The notes beneath the pieces are model-generated. The model did not search any database. It saw only the letters and a list, made by a program, of their open reading frames with translations, and was not told where the DNA came from. From Alloascoidea africana (Eukaryota > Ascomycota > Alloascoideomycetes > Alloascoideales > Alloascoideaceae): a DNA stretch of 64,000 bases. Shown piece after piece: positions 52,761 through 63,363 of this stretch. The stretch lies in assembly GCA_030581615.1 (NCBI GenBank), contig JAKTTT010000077.1, forward strand, positions 1 to 64,000. Reading direction: 5' to 3'. Every line of letters starts with the position of its first letter. Positions within the stretch are counted from its first letter, which is position 1. The translations under genes were made by a program, and so were the position numbers.

Positions 52761-53097
52761 GTAACATAAACGTTAACAGAAGCAAAATAAATGCTAGAGA
52801 TTCTTTCCTCTTTTTTATCCCAATAATGTGTTAATTCTAAAATCCCATTTCGAAAAGCAAGTTGCCGAAATTGAAAGTTCAAACATAAAGCAAACAAAGA
52901 ATAATAGTAATAATAAAAATCATCAAGTTGGTTTGATTCATGGTTCTCTTTAAAAAGGTTCGTTCCAGAAAGGAGGACAGCTATCACACCTTTCCAAGGT
53001 ATATGTATTATATTGAAAGCCGAAAATAATAATGAAAAAAAAGAATAATCGTAAAACAGTTGGAATAAAGCTGGCTATGATAATGATGATGATTGCA

Positions 53098-54931
53098 CTA
53101 GCTTGTGTCATTCTGGAATTCAGATGGTGGACGAAGGTCAATAGAAGGGGTGAAGTACTGGTAGAATTGGAAGTTGCTTAAATTCGAACTTGTAAATGGT
53201 CTTGACGTGGAAGTTGCAGTCCTGGGGGTATAACATTGTGATAAATCAATTGTGCTCATTGCTCTTTCAGGTTCAGGCTTAGGTTCAGGATCAGGTTGAG
53301 TCTTCGGTTCAGGCTCAGGCACAGGCTCAGGCTCAGGCTCAATCTCAGGTAGAGCTAAAGGCAGTCTCCGTGGTTCAAAAGATGTATCCAGTTGCGATAA
53401 ATTCGTTTTTAAAAAAGGGCGTCTACCTGGTGGCCGCCTATATGAATCAAGAGGGATGTGAAATAGAGAAGGGGATGGCTTAATTTTGATTGGTGTAGTC
53501 GGTTTTGGCTCAATTTTGATCACTTGACGTTTTGAGTCAACAGGATTCTTTGCAATGATTGTTTGAGGAATGAAATTGGGTACAGAAGCCGAATGAAGTT
53601 GCGAGAAATAAACTGAAAAAGGAGATTGATGTTGTTGATGTCTTGGGAAGATTTGCGCAAATGAATTCGAAATGTCTTTGGTACCGGTTCTGAGTTTCCT
53701 TGGAGAGATATTGCTAAGATTACTCGTGTTATTGGTGCTAGCAGAACTTGCACTTGCGCTCGTACTGCTAGTACCACTACTGCTATTGTCATTATGGCTG
53801 ATGGTGGTGGTACTGGCATTATTATGACGGTAGTAAATGCTAAAGTCGTAAACACTATCGTTATCACAAGCACCAGGAGGCAGCTCTTCGAAAACAGGCT
53901 TGTATTCAAAGGAGTAACCACAATGATCACAAAAGCCATCTTTGAATTCGTGATGACAATTGGAACATCTCATAAGACCATTTTCCTTATATGGTTTTGC
54001 AATATCTGTTTTGAAAATATCGAGAAAAAGCATTCTCCGCATTTTGTGCTCATTATGTAAAGCAGTTATCTGAGTCTTTTCAGATTCGAGCTTGGACAAT
54101 TCAAGTCCTTTAACGACTCTTACGGAGCCATCTTTGTCTGCCATTTTGTTTCTCTTTTTCAACTGCATTTTCATTGCATCATAGTATGCATCCAGTATTT
54201 TTTGAACCTTCAATTGTACTCCTCCATGTTAGAGAAATGACCAGATTTTGATTTAGATAGCATATGCCCACAGCACAGAAAACAAACATACTTCTACATT
54301 AAGTAGAGGCGGATTTTCCACTTTTAACAGACAACAGGGACAAGATTTGTGTCTTTTCAACCAATTCAAAATGCACTAGTGGTGGTAACAAAGCACAACG
54401 TTAGTTTTAAAAAAAGCAATTGGGAAACATTGTGTTAGGTGTCATACATTGTAGCAGAAGGTATGGCCGCAGGGAGTGGTGAATGGGACGTACAGGTAGT
54501 CCATACAGATAGGACAAGCAAATGTATCCTTCGTTAGTTTTTTTAAAAGGTCTTTAAGTCCTTGTTTATCCTGTAAGTAAGCAACAAAATTGGTTTACAT
54601 TGTCAGTAATTCAATGTTTTACTCTGGGGACAAATTTTATTTTACTTACCTCGGTTCCAACATCCAGGAACTTTTGAACCAGAGGATCATTGCTTGTAAA
54701 TTTAGGAAGGGATACTGGAGTTCTGGAAGGGATGGGGAAGACATTGACGCTGACGCTGACGCTGACATTTGTATTCGCACTGGGTTTTGATATAGGGGGT
54801 GGTGGTGGTGCTGCCTTTACTGGAGATTTAATACTTGTCTTGGACTCCTCTTTGAATACGTCACGGTACTCTTCAGGCACATTCGAGTAGGATATGGTAA
54901 CTGGACCTCTGCGAAGTGACTTGTAGTTCAT
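53098..54931 (-). CDS. PSH1: Psh1-like RING-finger ubiquitin ligase
   Basis: S. cerevisiae Psh1 marks misplaced centromeric histone Cse4 for destruction. Four minus-strand exons, 54931-54650, 54570-54448, 54375-54292 and 54207-53098, give 532 residues; all introns are phase 0 (donors GTAAGT, GTATGA, GTATGT). The RING is canonical C3HC4: Cys113, Cys116, Cys128, His130, Cys133, Cys136, Cys147 and Cys150, with [20 protein letters not shown] close to Psh1's CSICHDYMFVPMMTPCGHNY. Intron 2 splits the RING between Cys133 and Cys136. A second CxxC pair (CSNC, CDHC, about residue 245) also matches Psh1 (CSNCHWEL, CPHC). Psh1's long acidic tail is replaced by a Ser/Thr/Asn linker and a Glu-Pro dipeptide repeat, so the target may differ. 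Orthology is likely but not proven. Confidence 0.82.
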
Positions 54932-55566
54932 TTGGGAAATTTTCTTTTTAATTGTATCGAAGATGGGGGGAAAAACTTAGGAATTCATGCCAGGAGAAGA
55001 ATCATTAAAAAAGGAAAGAGAGGGAGGGACCAAAGGTAAGAAAAAAAAAGGGTGGGAATGGATGATGCCAGTGGACCTAATTATCTGCTCTATTTATTTA
55101 ATACGAATGGGGAATCACTCCAAAATGAATCTACGATGAATGCTATATTATAATGTTTTGATATCGAAATATGTTGAATGTTATGCAGGTGCACCGTTTC
55201 CATGAAGATGATGGAAACATTTTCTATTCTCATGTTCACAGTATTGCAAAGAAAAGAAGGAGCAGGTTGGTTTATGCCTTTGAGTTGAGCTAACTATTTC
55301 CAAAAGCGCTTAATTATCGGTTTTTTTTTTGCCCCCCAAATTATTCTTGTTATTTGTTTACTTTGACTCTTAATAGGATGTACAATTGCAACTCACAAGG
55401 ACATTTCTAGCTGATTTGAGAATGAATTCTACCACTCTGCCGTTGTTGTCCATATCGAGCTCATGTCTCATTGGGACTTTAAACATCAATAAACCAATCA
55501 GACTGGTCTCATTAGCTGTTTAGAGCAAGACTTTTGCTCAATTCAAAAGTTTTCGGAATATGGAGA

Positions 55567-55611
55567 GTTCTAGTTCTAGTTCTAGTTCTAGTTTTGGTTC
55601 TGGTTCTGGTT
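55567..55611. repeat. Hexanucleotide repeat GTTCTA/GTTCTG
   Basis: Four GTTCTA units are followed by variant GTTTTG and GTTCTG units. It lies in the PSH1-MOH1 intergenic region. On the minus strand it reads as Glu-Leu codons in a short frame, which I do not call as a gene. Confidence 0.85.
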
Positions 55612-56100
55612 TTTTTACCCCAGCCCTATGCTCTTCCCTTATCCCTGGCGTAGCAGCAGTAGGAGTATGGGCATTTATCGTGCGTGATAGCGAAATGGTG
55701 AAATTTGAAAAGTATATATATAACACAGCTGGGAATTGCATCCATGGCATCAGGGGTAGAGAGCTTCTTTTTTCTATTGTACTCAGCCATGTGATGGATG
55801 AGAACAGTATACCACTCGTAATCCTCGCCAGCGCTTAGGGATCTGTTCTCTCTGAGCTGCGCGTATTAAGCTCGCCAGCTCGATAACCAGAACAACACAG
55901 CCCGGTGCCCATTTGCAAAGCGCACGCCGCCGCGGACAGAGCAAACGGCCTGGAGATCTGGAGACGACGGCCATTTTGTGGAGTTGCGATTAGAGTTCCG
56001 CTGGGAGCCGCGATGCGGTTACCCGGCCGTGGGGCTGGGGGGAGAACCGCGGGAGTGAGGCAGGTGACTTTCACTCATCCACAGACAGGTCAGGAGCACG

Positions 56101-56131
56101 CTCGAGAGCTCTCGAGTGTGCTCTCGAGAGC
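56101..56131. repeat. Two adjacent palindromes around CTCGAG
   Basis: CTCGAGAGCTCTCGAG (56101-56116) is a perfect 16-bp palindrome. Three bases later GCTCTCGAGAGC (56120-56131) is a perfect 12-bp palindrome sharing the CTCGAG core. They lie in the GC island. Confidence 0.9.
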
Positions 56132-56678
56132 GCTGGGATGGGCCGGAGAGGGCGACGAAGACCGTCTCGGTGCAGGCTGGTCGGCCATAGAGAGAGCTGC
56201 TGCTGGTGACTCGGTGTCTCGCGCACATGGCGTTGGGACGGGCTCGGGCGGAAGCCTCGCTCTGCCCTGCTCTGCCTCGCTCTGCCTCATGTTTTATCTT
56301 TAATTGTGTTTGAGAATGCGTAGACGTAGACGTATTGGCTTCCCCCTGCTTGGCGCAAGAGAAGAACAAATGAGCCTTTTCTCCAGAGACTGGAGCAACC
56401 GGAGCTTTTGCAAAGCTGACGCTATGGCAATTGCTATGCCTGTGGATGCTGTGGGACGAGAGCTGCTGCTGGTCATCAAATAAGCTCTGAGCTGCTCTCG
56501 GTTCTAGGTTCGCTATCCATCTCTTCTTTATCGGAATGCGGGAACTGTTTGCTCTCTTGGAGGCTCATTTGGACTCCCAGAAACGGGTTACAAGGTGACG
56601 ATTTCCTTAGGAACAGCGAAAGCATGCTACGGTGCCACGGGCTCGAGTATTGTGAACTGATACGTGATATGCGCCCAT

Positions 56679-56685
56679 TATAAAG
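56679..56685 (+). promoter_or_regulatory. TATA box of MOH1
   Basis: TATAAAG, about 210 bp before the start codon, is followed by a long C/T-rich tract (56695-56790) typical of a yeast leader. Confidence 0.5.
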
Positions 56686-56891
56686 ATCAAAGCTCTCTTC
56701 CCCTTCCCCTTCCTCTCCTTTCCTTTCCTCCTTCTAACTCTCTTCTCAAACGCTTCCCCAACCTCGCTTCTCTCTATCTCTCTCACCCTACGGTTCTCCT
56801 CGACTCGTTGTTACTGTTGCAAGCAGATCCGAACCAGACAGTCTCCTACTAACTAACCCCCCCAACAACTCTTGATACCTATCCGCAAATA

Positions 56892-57498
56892 ATGGGGCTC
56901 CGATACTCCAAATATTTAGAACCATCAGAGAGCACCGTCACCATCTTTGGATGCAAAAACTGTAGAACCCATCTCTCGATCTCCAATCAGATAATGTCAG
57001 AGGTATGTTTATCTTCTCACCCCATTCCCCTCCTCCTTCACTACAGGCTCAAATACAGACACAAGTACTCCGTTCTCCGTTCTCCGTTCCCCCGTCTCAT
57101 GGCTGACTAAAAGGTCACTACTTTTTAGAACTTTACGGGCAAACATGGAAATGCTCTGCTTATGGAAAATGTGTATGTAGAGTTCTCAAACCTTTTTTTC
57201 TTGCTTGCCTCTCAGATGCTTTGAGATCCAGAGAACCTCCAGAGTACCTTCAAAATCTCCTTTACTAACCAGTCAACCCGCGCCGCGCCCGCATTCCCAT
57301 AACTTTAGTGTTAACATTGTCGAAAAAGATCTTGAAAAAAGATTGATGATGACAGGTGAGTACCTGGTACGAGATATTGTGTGTCATCAGTGTGGCACTG
57401 TAGTCGGTTGGAAATACTGCAAAGCAGAAGAGCGAGATGAGTGCTATAAAGAGGGAAAATATATTCTAGAGGTGAATCTCATGGTTCGGGTAAAATGA
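56892..57498 (+). CDS. MOH1: Yippee-family zinc-binding protein Moh1
   Basis: Three exons, 56892-57002, 57129-57172 and 57309-57498, give 114 residues. Both introns start GTATGT; the second has a perfect TACTAAC. S. cerevisiae Moh1 also begins MGLRYS and has the same blocks, here FGCKNCRTHLS, GKHGNALLMENVVNIVE, MTGEYLVRDIVC and VGWKY, then YKEGKYILEVNLM. The zinc ligands are Cys21, Cys24, Cys77 and Cys80. Yippee domains are related to Mis18 and cereblon's thalidomide-binding fold. Moh1 is tied to stationary-phase survival and, in animals, Ypel5 belongs to the GID/CTLH ligase; the function here is inferred. The short 44-nt middle exon is confirmed by the continuous match. A long promoter precedes it. 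Confidence 0.95.
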
Positions 57499-58150
57499 CC
57501 TCAAGAGCTCCAACTGTACCAAGAAAGTTATCGATTCTTTGATAACGTTATGATGATCTTAAACTATTTTTTTTTTATTGTTTATTTGTTCCCTCTTGTT
57601 TCTTCTACAATTTTGCTTTTCGCTTTTCGCTTTTTGCTTTTTGCTATAACCGTTTTATTTTGAACTCCATTTTTATTAATTGTTTTTGATGACTGGATTT
57701 GCTTGGGAAGGATAGGACCGGAGTGAATACATGGAATTGCTATTCATGATCTATGAATGAATGAATGACGGCGGCTTTACGATTTGGGTCTACTATATGC
57801 TTCTTTTTTCTTACATTCTCTTTATTGTCTCTTTTATGTTCCGCTTACAAGAACCGTTTGTAATAGCACTTTAGAATATGGCATAAAATACTTTTAGAAA
57901 TTAATACTCAGAAATGTGTTCAGCACCACCCCGGTTTCCCGGAACTTTGAGCTCCGCCTCCCGGGAACTCGACAGGCTCCAAAATCTGCAAAAACTGGAG
58001 AAACAGAAAAGAAAAAATTGGCTGCGGGCAGACTTGTTTCGTCCTTTTCCTCACTATATCGCCTACTCTGGCTTTTCCCTCTCTGCTCACCATTGGGCGG
58101 TTCCACTCTCCCACTCCTCGTGCTTTGGGCCTACGATCGAGAGCTGACAA
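57499..58150. other. Intergenic region, MOH1 3' side and VAN1 promoter
   Basis: About 0.65 kb. A CTTTTCG/CTTTTTG repeat lies near 57611-57645. The last 250 bp before VAN1 are GC-richer and open in all three plus frames, a common chance effect. Nothing else was seen. Confidence 0.5.
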
Positions 58151-59527
58151 ATGTCCCGAGCGTCCAGCACGGGCTCAGGCTCAGGCTCAGACTCAGACTC
58201 CTGGGGCCGCCGACTGCTCGCAGCCGTGGCGGTGGTGGTGGTGCTAATAATAGCGGGCTGCGCCTCTGGGCATCTTCATCTTCCTCTTCATCTTCAACTA
58301 TCTCTTCCTCTTCGTCTCGCAGAGGGACTGGACACCACCGCCCTGCACCGGCCCTCGTTCGACGAGAGCCTCAACGTCGAGTTCTTCGACCTGGGCGACT
58401 TCAGGGGCAGCGAGAACGGATGGCACCAAAATGATCGGGTTCTGTTCTGTGTTCCCCTTAGAGATGCTTCACCGCACCTGCCCATGTTCTTCAGCCATCT
58501 CAACAACTTGACCTATCCGCACAACCTGATCGATCTGGCCTTTCTGGTCTCGGACTCCAAGGATAACACCATGGAGCACCTGCTGAGCGACCTGAAGCGG
58601 ATCCAGTCGAACCCCGACCGGTCCCAGACCTTTGGCAGAATCGACATTTACGAAAAGGACTTTGGCGCCATTGTGGGCCAGTCCTTCTCCGATAGACATG
58701 GCTTCGAGGCCCAGGGCCCGCGCCGAAAGCTGATGGCCCGGGCGAGAAACTGGCTCTGGAGCGTGGCCGTTCGTCCCGACCACTCGTGGGTCTACTGGCG
58801 AGACGCGGATGTCGAGAAGGTGCCGTCCTCCATCTTGGAAGACCTGATGCACCATAACAAGGACGTGATAGTGCCGAACGTGTGGCGGCCTCTGCCGGAC
58901 TGGCTCGGGAACCAGCAGCCCTACGATCTCAATTCGTGGCAGGAGAGCGACGGCGGCAGAGATCTCGCGGACTCGTTGGAAGAGGACGCCGTGATTGTGG
59001 AAGGATATCCGGACTACAACACCTGGCGCCCGCACCTGGCCTATCTTCGTGATCCCTATGGAGATCCAGAGCTGGAGTTCGAACTGGACGGAATAGGAGG
59101 CGTGTCGATCCTCTCAAAGGCGAATGTGTTCCGACATGGCGCCCATTTCCCAGCTTTTTCGTTTGAAAAACACGCTGAGACCGAGGCCTTTGGCAAAATG
59201 TGCAAAAAAATGGACAAATCCGTGTTTGGACTGCCCCATTACACGATATGGCACATATATGAACCGTCTTCCGATGATCTGAAGCACATGGCGTGGATGG
59301 CAGAAGAGGAAAAGCGCATACTGCAAGAGGAAAAAGACAAACTAGCCTATCAAAAGTCCTGGGGAAAAGGGTTTGATGACGTTCGAGGAGAATGGGAAAT
59401 TGAAAAAATCAAATACGTAAAGGGAATCGATAGATCGCGTGTTAAAAAACTGTTGGATTGGAGTGGACAGGACGATTTTCCAAAAGATGGCCTTGTGGCC
59501 GTTGATTTTGATCCAAAGGTGGACTAA
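58151..59527 (+). CDS. VAN1: Van1-type mannosyltransferase subunit (M-Pol I)
   Basis: Golgi subunit of mannan polymerase I (with Mnn9), which extends the alpha-1,6 backbone of N-glycan mannan. The protein has 458 residues (S. cerevisiae: 535), in the Anp1/Mnn9/Van1 family. A Ser-rich cytosolic tail with a GSGSDSDS repeat leads to a signal-anchor helix (about 22-40, LLAAVAVVVVLIIAG), then a stem and the lumenal catalytic domain. RVLFCVPLRDA, LTYPHNLIDLAFLVSDS, QGPRRKLMARARNWL and HSWVYWRDADVE (DxD at 218-220) are visible, followed by VIVPNVWRPLPDWLG, ELDGIGGVSILSKANVFRHG and LPHYTIWHIYEPSSDDL. These agree with Van1 far better than with Mnn9 or Anp1. Its first 1 kb is GC-rich. Confidence 0.94.
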   Translation: MSRASSTGSGSGSDSDSWGRRLLAAVAVVVVLIIAGCASGHLHLPLHLQLSLPLRLAEGLDTTALHRPSFDESLNVEFFDLGDFRGSENGWHQNDRVLFCVPLRDASPHLPMFFSHLNNLTYPHNLIDLAFLVSDSKDNTMEHLLSDLKRIQSNPDRSQTFGRIDIYEKDFGAIVGQSFSDRHGFEAQGPRRKLMARARNWLWSVAVRPDHSWVYWRDADVEKVPSSILEDLMHHNKDVIVPNVWRPLPDWLGNQQPYDLNSWQESDGGRDLADSLEEDAVIVEGYPDYNTWRPHLAYLRDPYGDPELEFELDGIGGVSILSKANVFRHGAHFPAFSFEKHAETEAFGKMCKKMDKSVFGLPHYTIWHIYEPSSDDLKHMAWMAEEEKRILQEEKDKLAYQKSWGKGFDDVRGEWEIEKIKYVKGIDRSRVKKLLDWSGQDDFPKDGLVAVDFDPKVD

Positions 59528-62500
59528 GTGGAAAAAAACATAATTTTAAAAGATGGAAAAAAAAAAAATGCCCTCATGAATATTTATTGGAGAGTTGAAG
59601 CAATGCCCAATAGCAGATACAAAAAAAAAAAAAAAAGGTGAGAACAAAAAACCGATTCTACTGACATGAAATGGGTTTCTCCTAATTGTTGTTTATTTTT
59701 TTGGTTCATAAGTGTACAGTATGAGTATTGTCCGAGATGTGTTGTAGTTGTAACCCCTTTTTGTTCATATATATATATATTGGTGAAGTACCTGTTGTTG
59801 CTTTGCTGTAGCATAGTCGATTTGTTTAATCTTGTTCATGCACTTGTGAACATTACAAAATGGAATTCTCGCTTGATTGTAAGAATGATTTGGGAGAAGT
59901 TTGCTTCCTCCAGATCTACTGTAAATTATAGACGACCGTTTCATTTATCTGTCGGTGCTAGTTACAAGAGTCAAATGTTAAAAAAAAAAAACAGTGTTGA
60001 AATGTGCAGCTTCTGTTATGCCAAGTTTGTGGTTCTCATTTGAACACACCGCAAATCGTTGAAATGCACTTTTTTTGTTAACAGGGTGGTTTTGTACTTC
60101 ATGCTTTCAATATGAAGTGACATATGGAATCCCAGGAATATCGGCACTGGTTCAAATTGCAATATTACGCTAAAATGTATACTCTAGAGAGGGGGAAATC
60201 AAAGAGAACAAAAAAAAATTCACAAACCGCTCGTTTTCAAAACCATCATTTCCTGCTGCACCATATCTTAAAAAATAGCTCAAAAAAAAACATTAGCTCC
60301 TTGGAAACAATTCATGGGCTATCTATATTGCCCACAACTACAGTAGCTGTTCCTCGCATTCCAGAAAAAAATTAGCTACGGGCTATATCAAGTTTGGTGT
60401 TTTTCGGATTTACAAACAAGTTGCTAAAAGTCGCCCTTTCAAGCGCATCTATCTTAATAGAGTATGTCATGTATGAAATTTCACATTACGTTTTTGGGGC
60501 TAGGATCTCAAAAAAATAAACACCAGAGATCTTGTCCTATCCTATTGTTAACAAAAAATTCTAAATGATACATGACCATTCTCATGTTTTGCTTTGTTGA
60601 AAGTTTAACATTGCTCATGTCCTTGTCCTTGTGACCATCTTGAAATTCTCCACCACTCCCCCGATAAGAAAGGGACCGGAGGTTCTTTCTAACTGCATAG
60701 AAGCAAATACAATTTGAAATTTTTCGAAAACTTGCAAGGTTTTTTGCATCAAAGAATAAACAATGTGACAAAAGAGTTTTTGAGAATTTTGGATGGAGAA
60801 CAACACTGAAGAACTACATTTTATCCGCCTTGGGTAATGCCATCATTTATCAAGAGATGAAGAAAGCGCAACTTCTAAGAGCAAAATCATTAAGAAAAAG
60901 ATTGGGTACATTCTGATCTTCAATGCTTGTAAGTAGAATTGTCGAACCAATGGTGAACAACCCCCCAGTTTCTGCAACTTGGCGTTTGCTGTGGGACATG
61001 GAAAAAAGCCAACCATTTGCTTGTGCTTTTTCTGGGGTCTTCAACCACGTAGCAAACTGTTAAGAACGATTGCGCTTGTTAACGAGAAATCACTTTTCAC
61101 TATACATATTCTAGACCTATGTACTTGTTGACATATTTGAACGGCCTGCCTAACCGTGGGGGGAAAAAGAAAACTGCTCCAAAAAACATTATGATGCGTT
61201 CTTGGTGAACAACAACTTCTAAATTTGGTAAATACTGCCACTGTTTAGTCAAAATTGCGAAAGATGATGAGGTGATGGAATAAACTGACCGTTCGATCTT
61301 AATATACCGGGCCAAAGAACAAAATGAAAAGGGTTTTGGACATACACCATCCTCTCTGATCAAACTACATTCACAAACAATCATCTTGTATTCAAAATTT
61401 ATAACACGAGTACTCTCAATATTCGTAGTGCCCAAGAGAATTTAAATGCCAATGAAATCATGTTTCCGTGCTAAGAAAAAGCTATGGGATCAACGCATTT
61501 CACATATCCGATAAGAACGCACTGGTTAGTTCTACATTGTTTCTCTCTCTATTATCACCGATTCATTAGTTTTTTGAGGTCGTTTCTATCTATTCCTTTT
61601 CTGAGATTCGGGATTTTGACAGCGCTATGTGCGGTACTTGTAAAGATGGATATATAGTGAGTGTTGTATACTGACGAATCACCCATGTCAGCACAGGTTT
61701 TGACATGCCCCCAACTGATAATTATATGAACCATTTACGCTAACACTTTGTACTGGGCCTGTGAAAACCGTCTATTTTAATCTTTTTTCTTTAAAAGATC
61801 CACATCAGATTTTCTCTTCCATATTAATAGTTTTTTTAATTGAATTGTTATGAAGGTTACAACAAACCAGTAAAAAAAAAAAGCGGCTAGTGGCTAGTAC
61901 GCTTTTTCTATGCTTCGTGCTAACGAAATAATTATTTCCCGTAATATGTTCTGGATGCACTTTTTGCACAAGTTATTAAAATGGGGTTTTCAAAAGGATG
62001 ATTTTGTTGCCAAAATATTTACCAGTAGATCCCAGCAAACCATTTGTGCTATTGATGATTGACCGAGTAGAAAAAATCCGACCCCACGAAACACTATCTG
62101 ACACCGAATAAAGCTGATGATGGCATTTTAGAACGGAAATGAAATATTATGTGTTGGTCTTGTTTGATCTTTTCATGGATATCATCAATCTATACCAGTC
62201 GTTACCTCATTGCCGTTACTCATGGATGGGCAATGGGCGCAATGTAAAATAGAAAGCACGGTCCATAGATCATCTGAATTTTTCACATCATTGATTTGAG
62301 AAATAAGAAAGTGTGCAAAGAAGAATTCTAGTCTAGTGGTGCAATGTGAGTGGATTCAGTAATTCAAGAATGTGATATGATAAGAATGGTACATCCACAC
62401 GGTGTTGGTGTTAATCATGGATCTTACAAGTCCGCAAAGCCGACCTTAAAAGTGACGCTTTTCGCTTTATTTTAGTTGACATTCTCGGTCTACACGACCA

Positions 62501-63363
62501 CAAAGTCAAAGTTTAGTGATCCTGGTACATAGAGAAGGCAGATTAAGAACGCATGGATGGGCGCTATTCTACGCGAGAGAAGGGGGCGTGGACAAGATAG
62601 ATAGGAGACCTAAAGAAGAAAGAAAAAAGATACAAGTAGAGATTCAGAAATATCTTGACGTTTTGGCGTTCTCCTATATCGCGAGAGCCCTGTTAAGGAT
62701 ATCTGGAAGAAAAAACCCTTTTTCACAAAGGATAAACAAATGAAATGTCGGTTCTCTTTTCACCCATTGTAAAGCTTTGCCTTCCCTGTCTGAATCTAAA
62801 GCGTAAACTTTGTGAAAACGGCAGCACCAGCACCAACACCAGCAGTAGCACACTAGCCCATGAGCTTAAACCTCGGACCCAGAGCAGAAAACCAGAGAAA
62901 CGCCAGCGTTGTGGACTTTCGGACCCAGAGCTTTCCAGCCGAAATCTCTCTCTTCTGGAAAGGCCCCAAAGCCCAGGTTTTTGCCGAATCCGGGGGTCCT
63001 TTCGATTTGTTACCAGATTAGGAAGAAAGAAGACGCAAGCAGACGTGTTAAAAAGCGAGCTTTTGGCTGGGGAGTAATTAACTACTGTATTGGTTAATTA
63101 TATTGTGTTCTCACTTTCCTTTTTCCTCACTTTCCTCTCCCTCCCTCTCTCTCATCAACATCGCTTTCGCAGCCCATCGTCCTCTGGCGTGCCCTCTCCA
63201 TCGCGGCTGGCCTCATATCGACCCTTGGCTACCAAACACATTCTGCTAGCTGCCGTCCTGCCTCCTGCTGTCCTCTCCCCGAGACTCTAGTCCACTCAAC
63301 CGTCTGGTACTAGTTTCTTGAGTCCGCCCTCTGCCACTCACTCTCCACCGATCCACCTCCATC
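59528..63363. other. Gene-poor region, 3.8 kb, upstream of the last gene
   Basis: AT-rich with many A- and T-runs. TATATATATA lies near 59768. No gene family is recognised on either strand. The frame 62516-62743 has no ATG and looks like a lone exon or relic. The last 250 bp (63110-63363) are a C/T-rich leader-like tract before the gene at 63364. Confidence 0.5.

Larger units (their letters stand above)
48849..53097. other. Gene-poor region, 4.2 kb
   Basis: The longest stretch without a recognised gene. It is AT-rich, with many T- and A-runs. Frames of 60-110 codons occur on both strands without family resemblance, apart from a SANT/Myb-looking piece at 49766-49948. No tRNA-like B box was found by eye. 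Confidence 0.5.
54932..56891. promoter_or_regulatory. Long divergent region between PSH1-like and MOH1, with a GC island
   Basis: This 2-kb region is AT-rich at first, then holds a GC-rich island at about 55850-56320. The island contains a Reb1-type TTACCCG (about 56019-56025) and nested palindromes. Overlapping frames at 55905-56303 (+) and 56019-56369 (-) are open on both strands, which GC-rich sequence often allows; neither resembles a family. A CT-rich tract and a TATA box come before MOH1. Such a long promoter suits a strongly regulated gene. Confidence 0.45.

Noticed and set aside
55905-56369. Overlapping frames of 132 and 116 codons on opposite strands in the GC island
   Set aside because: They are Arg/Ala/Gly-rich with no family pattern and arise from high GC; the region is better read as regulatory.
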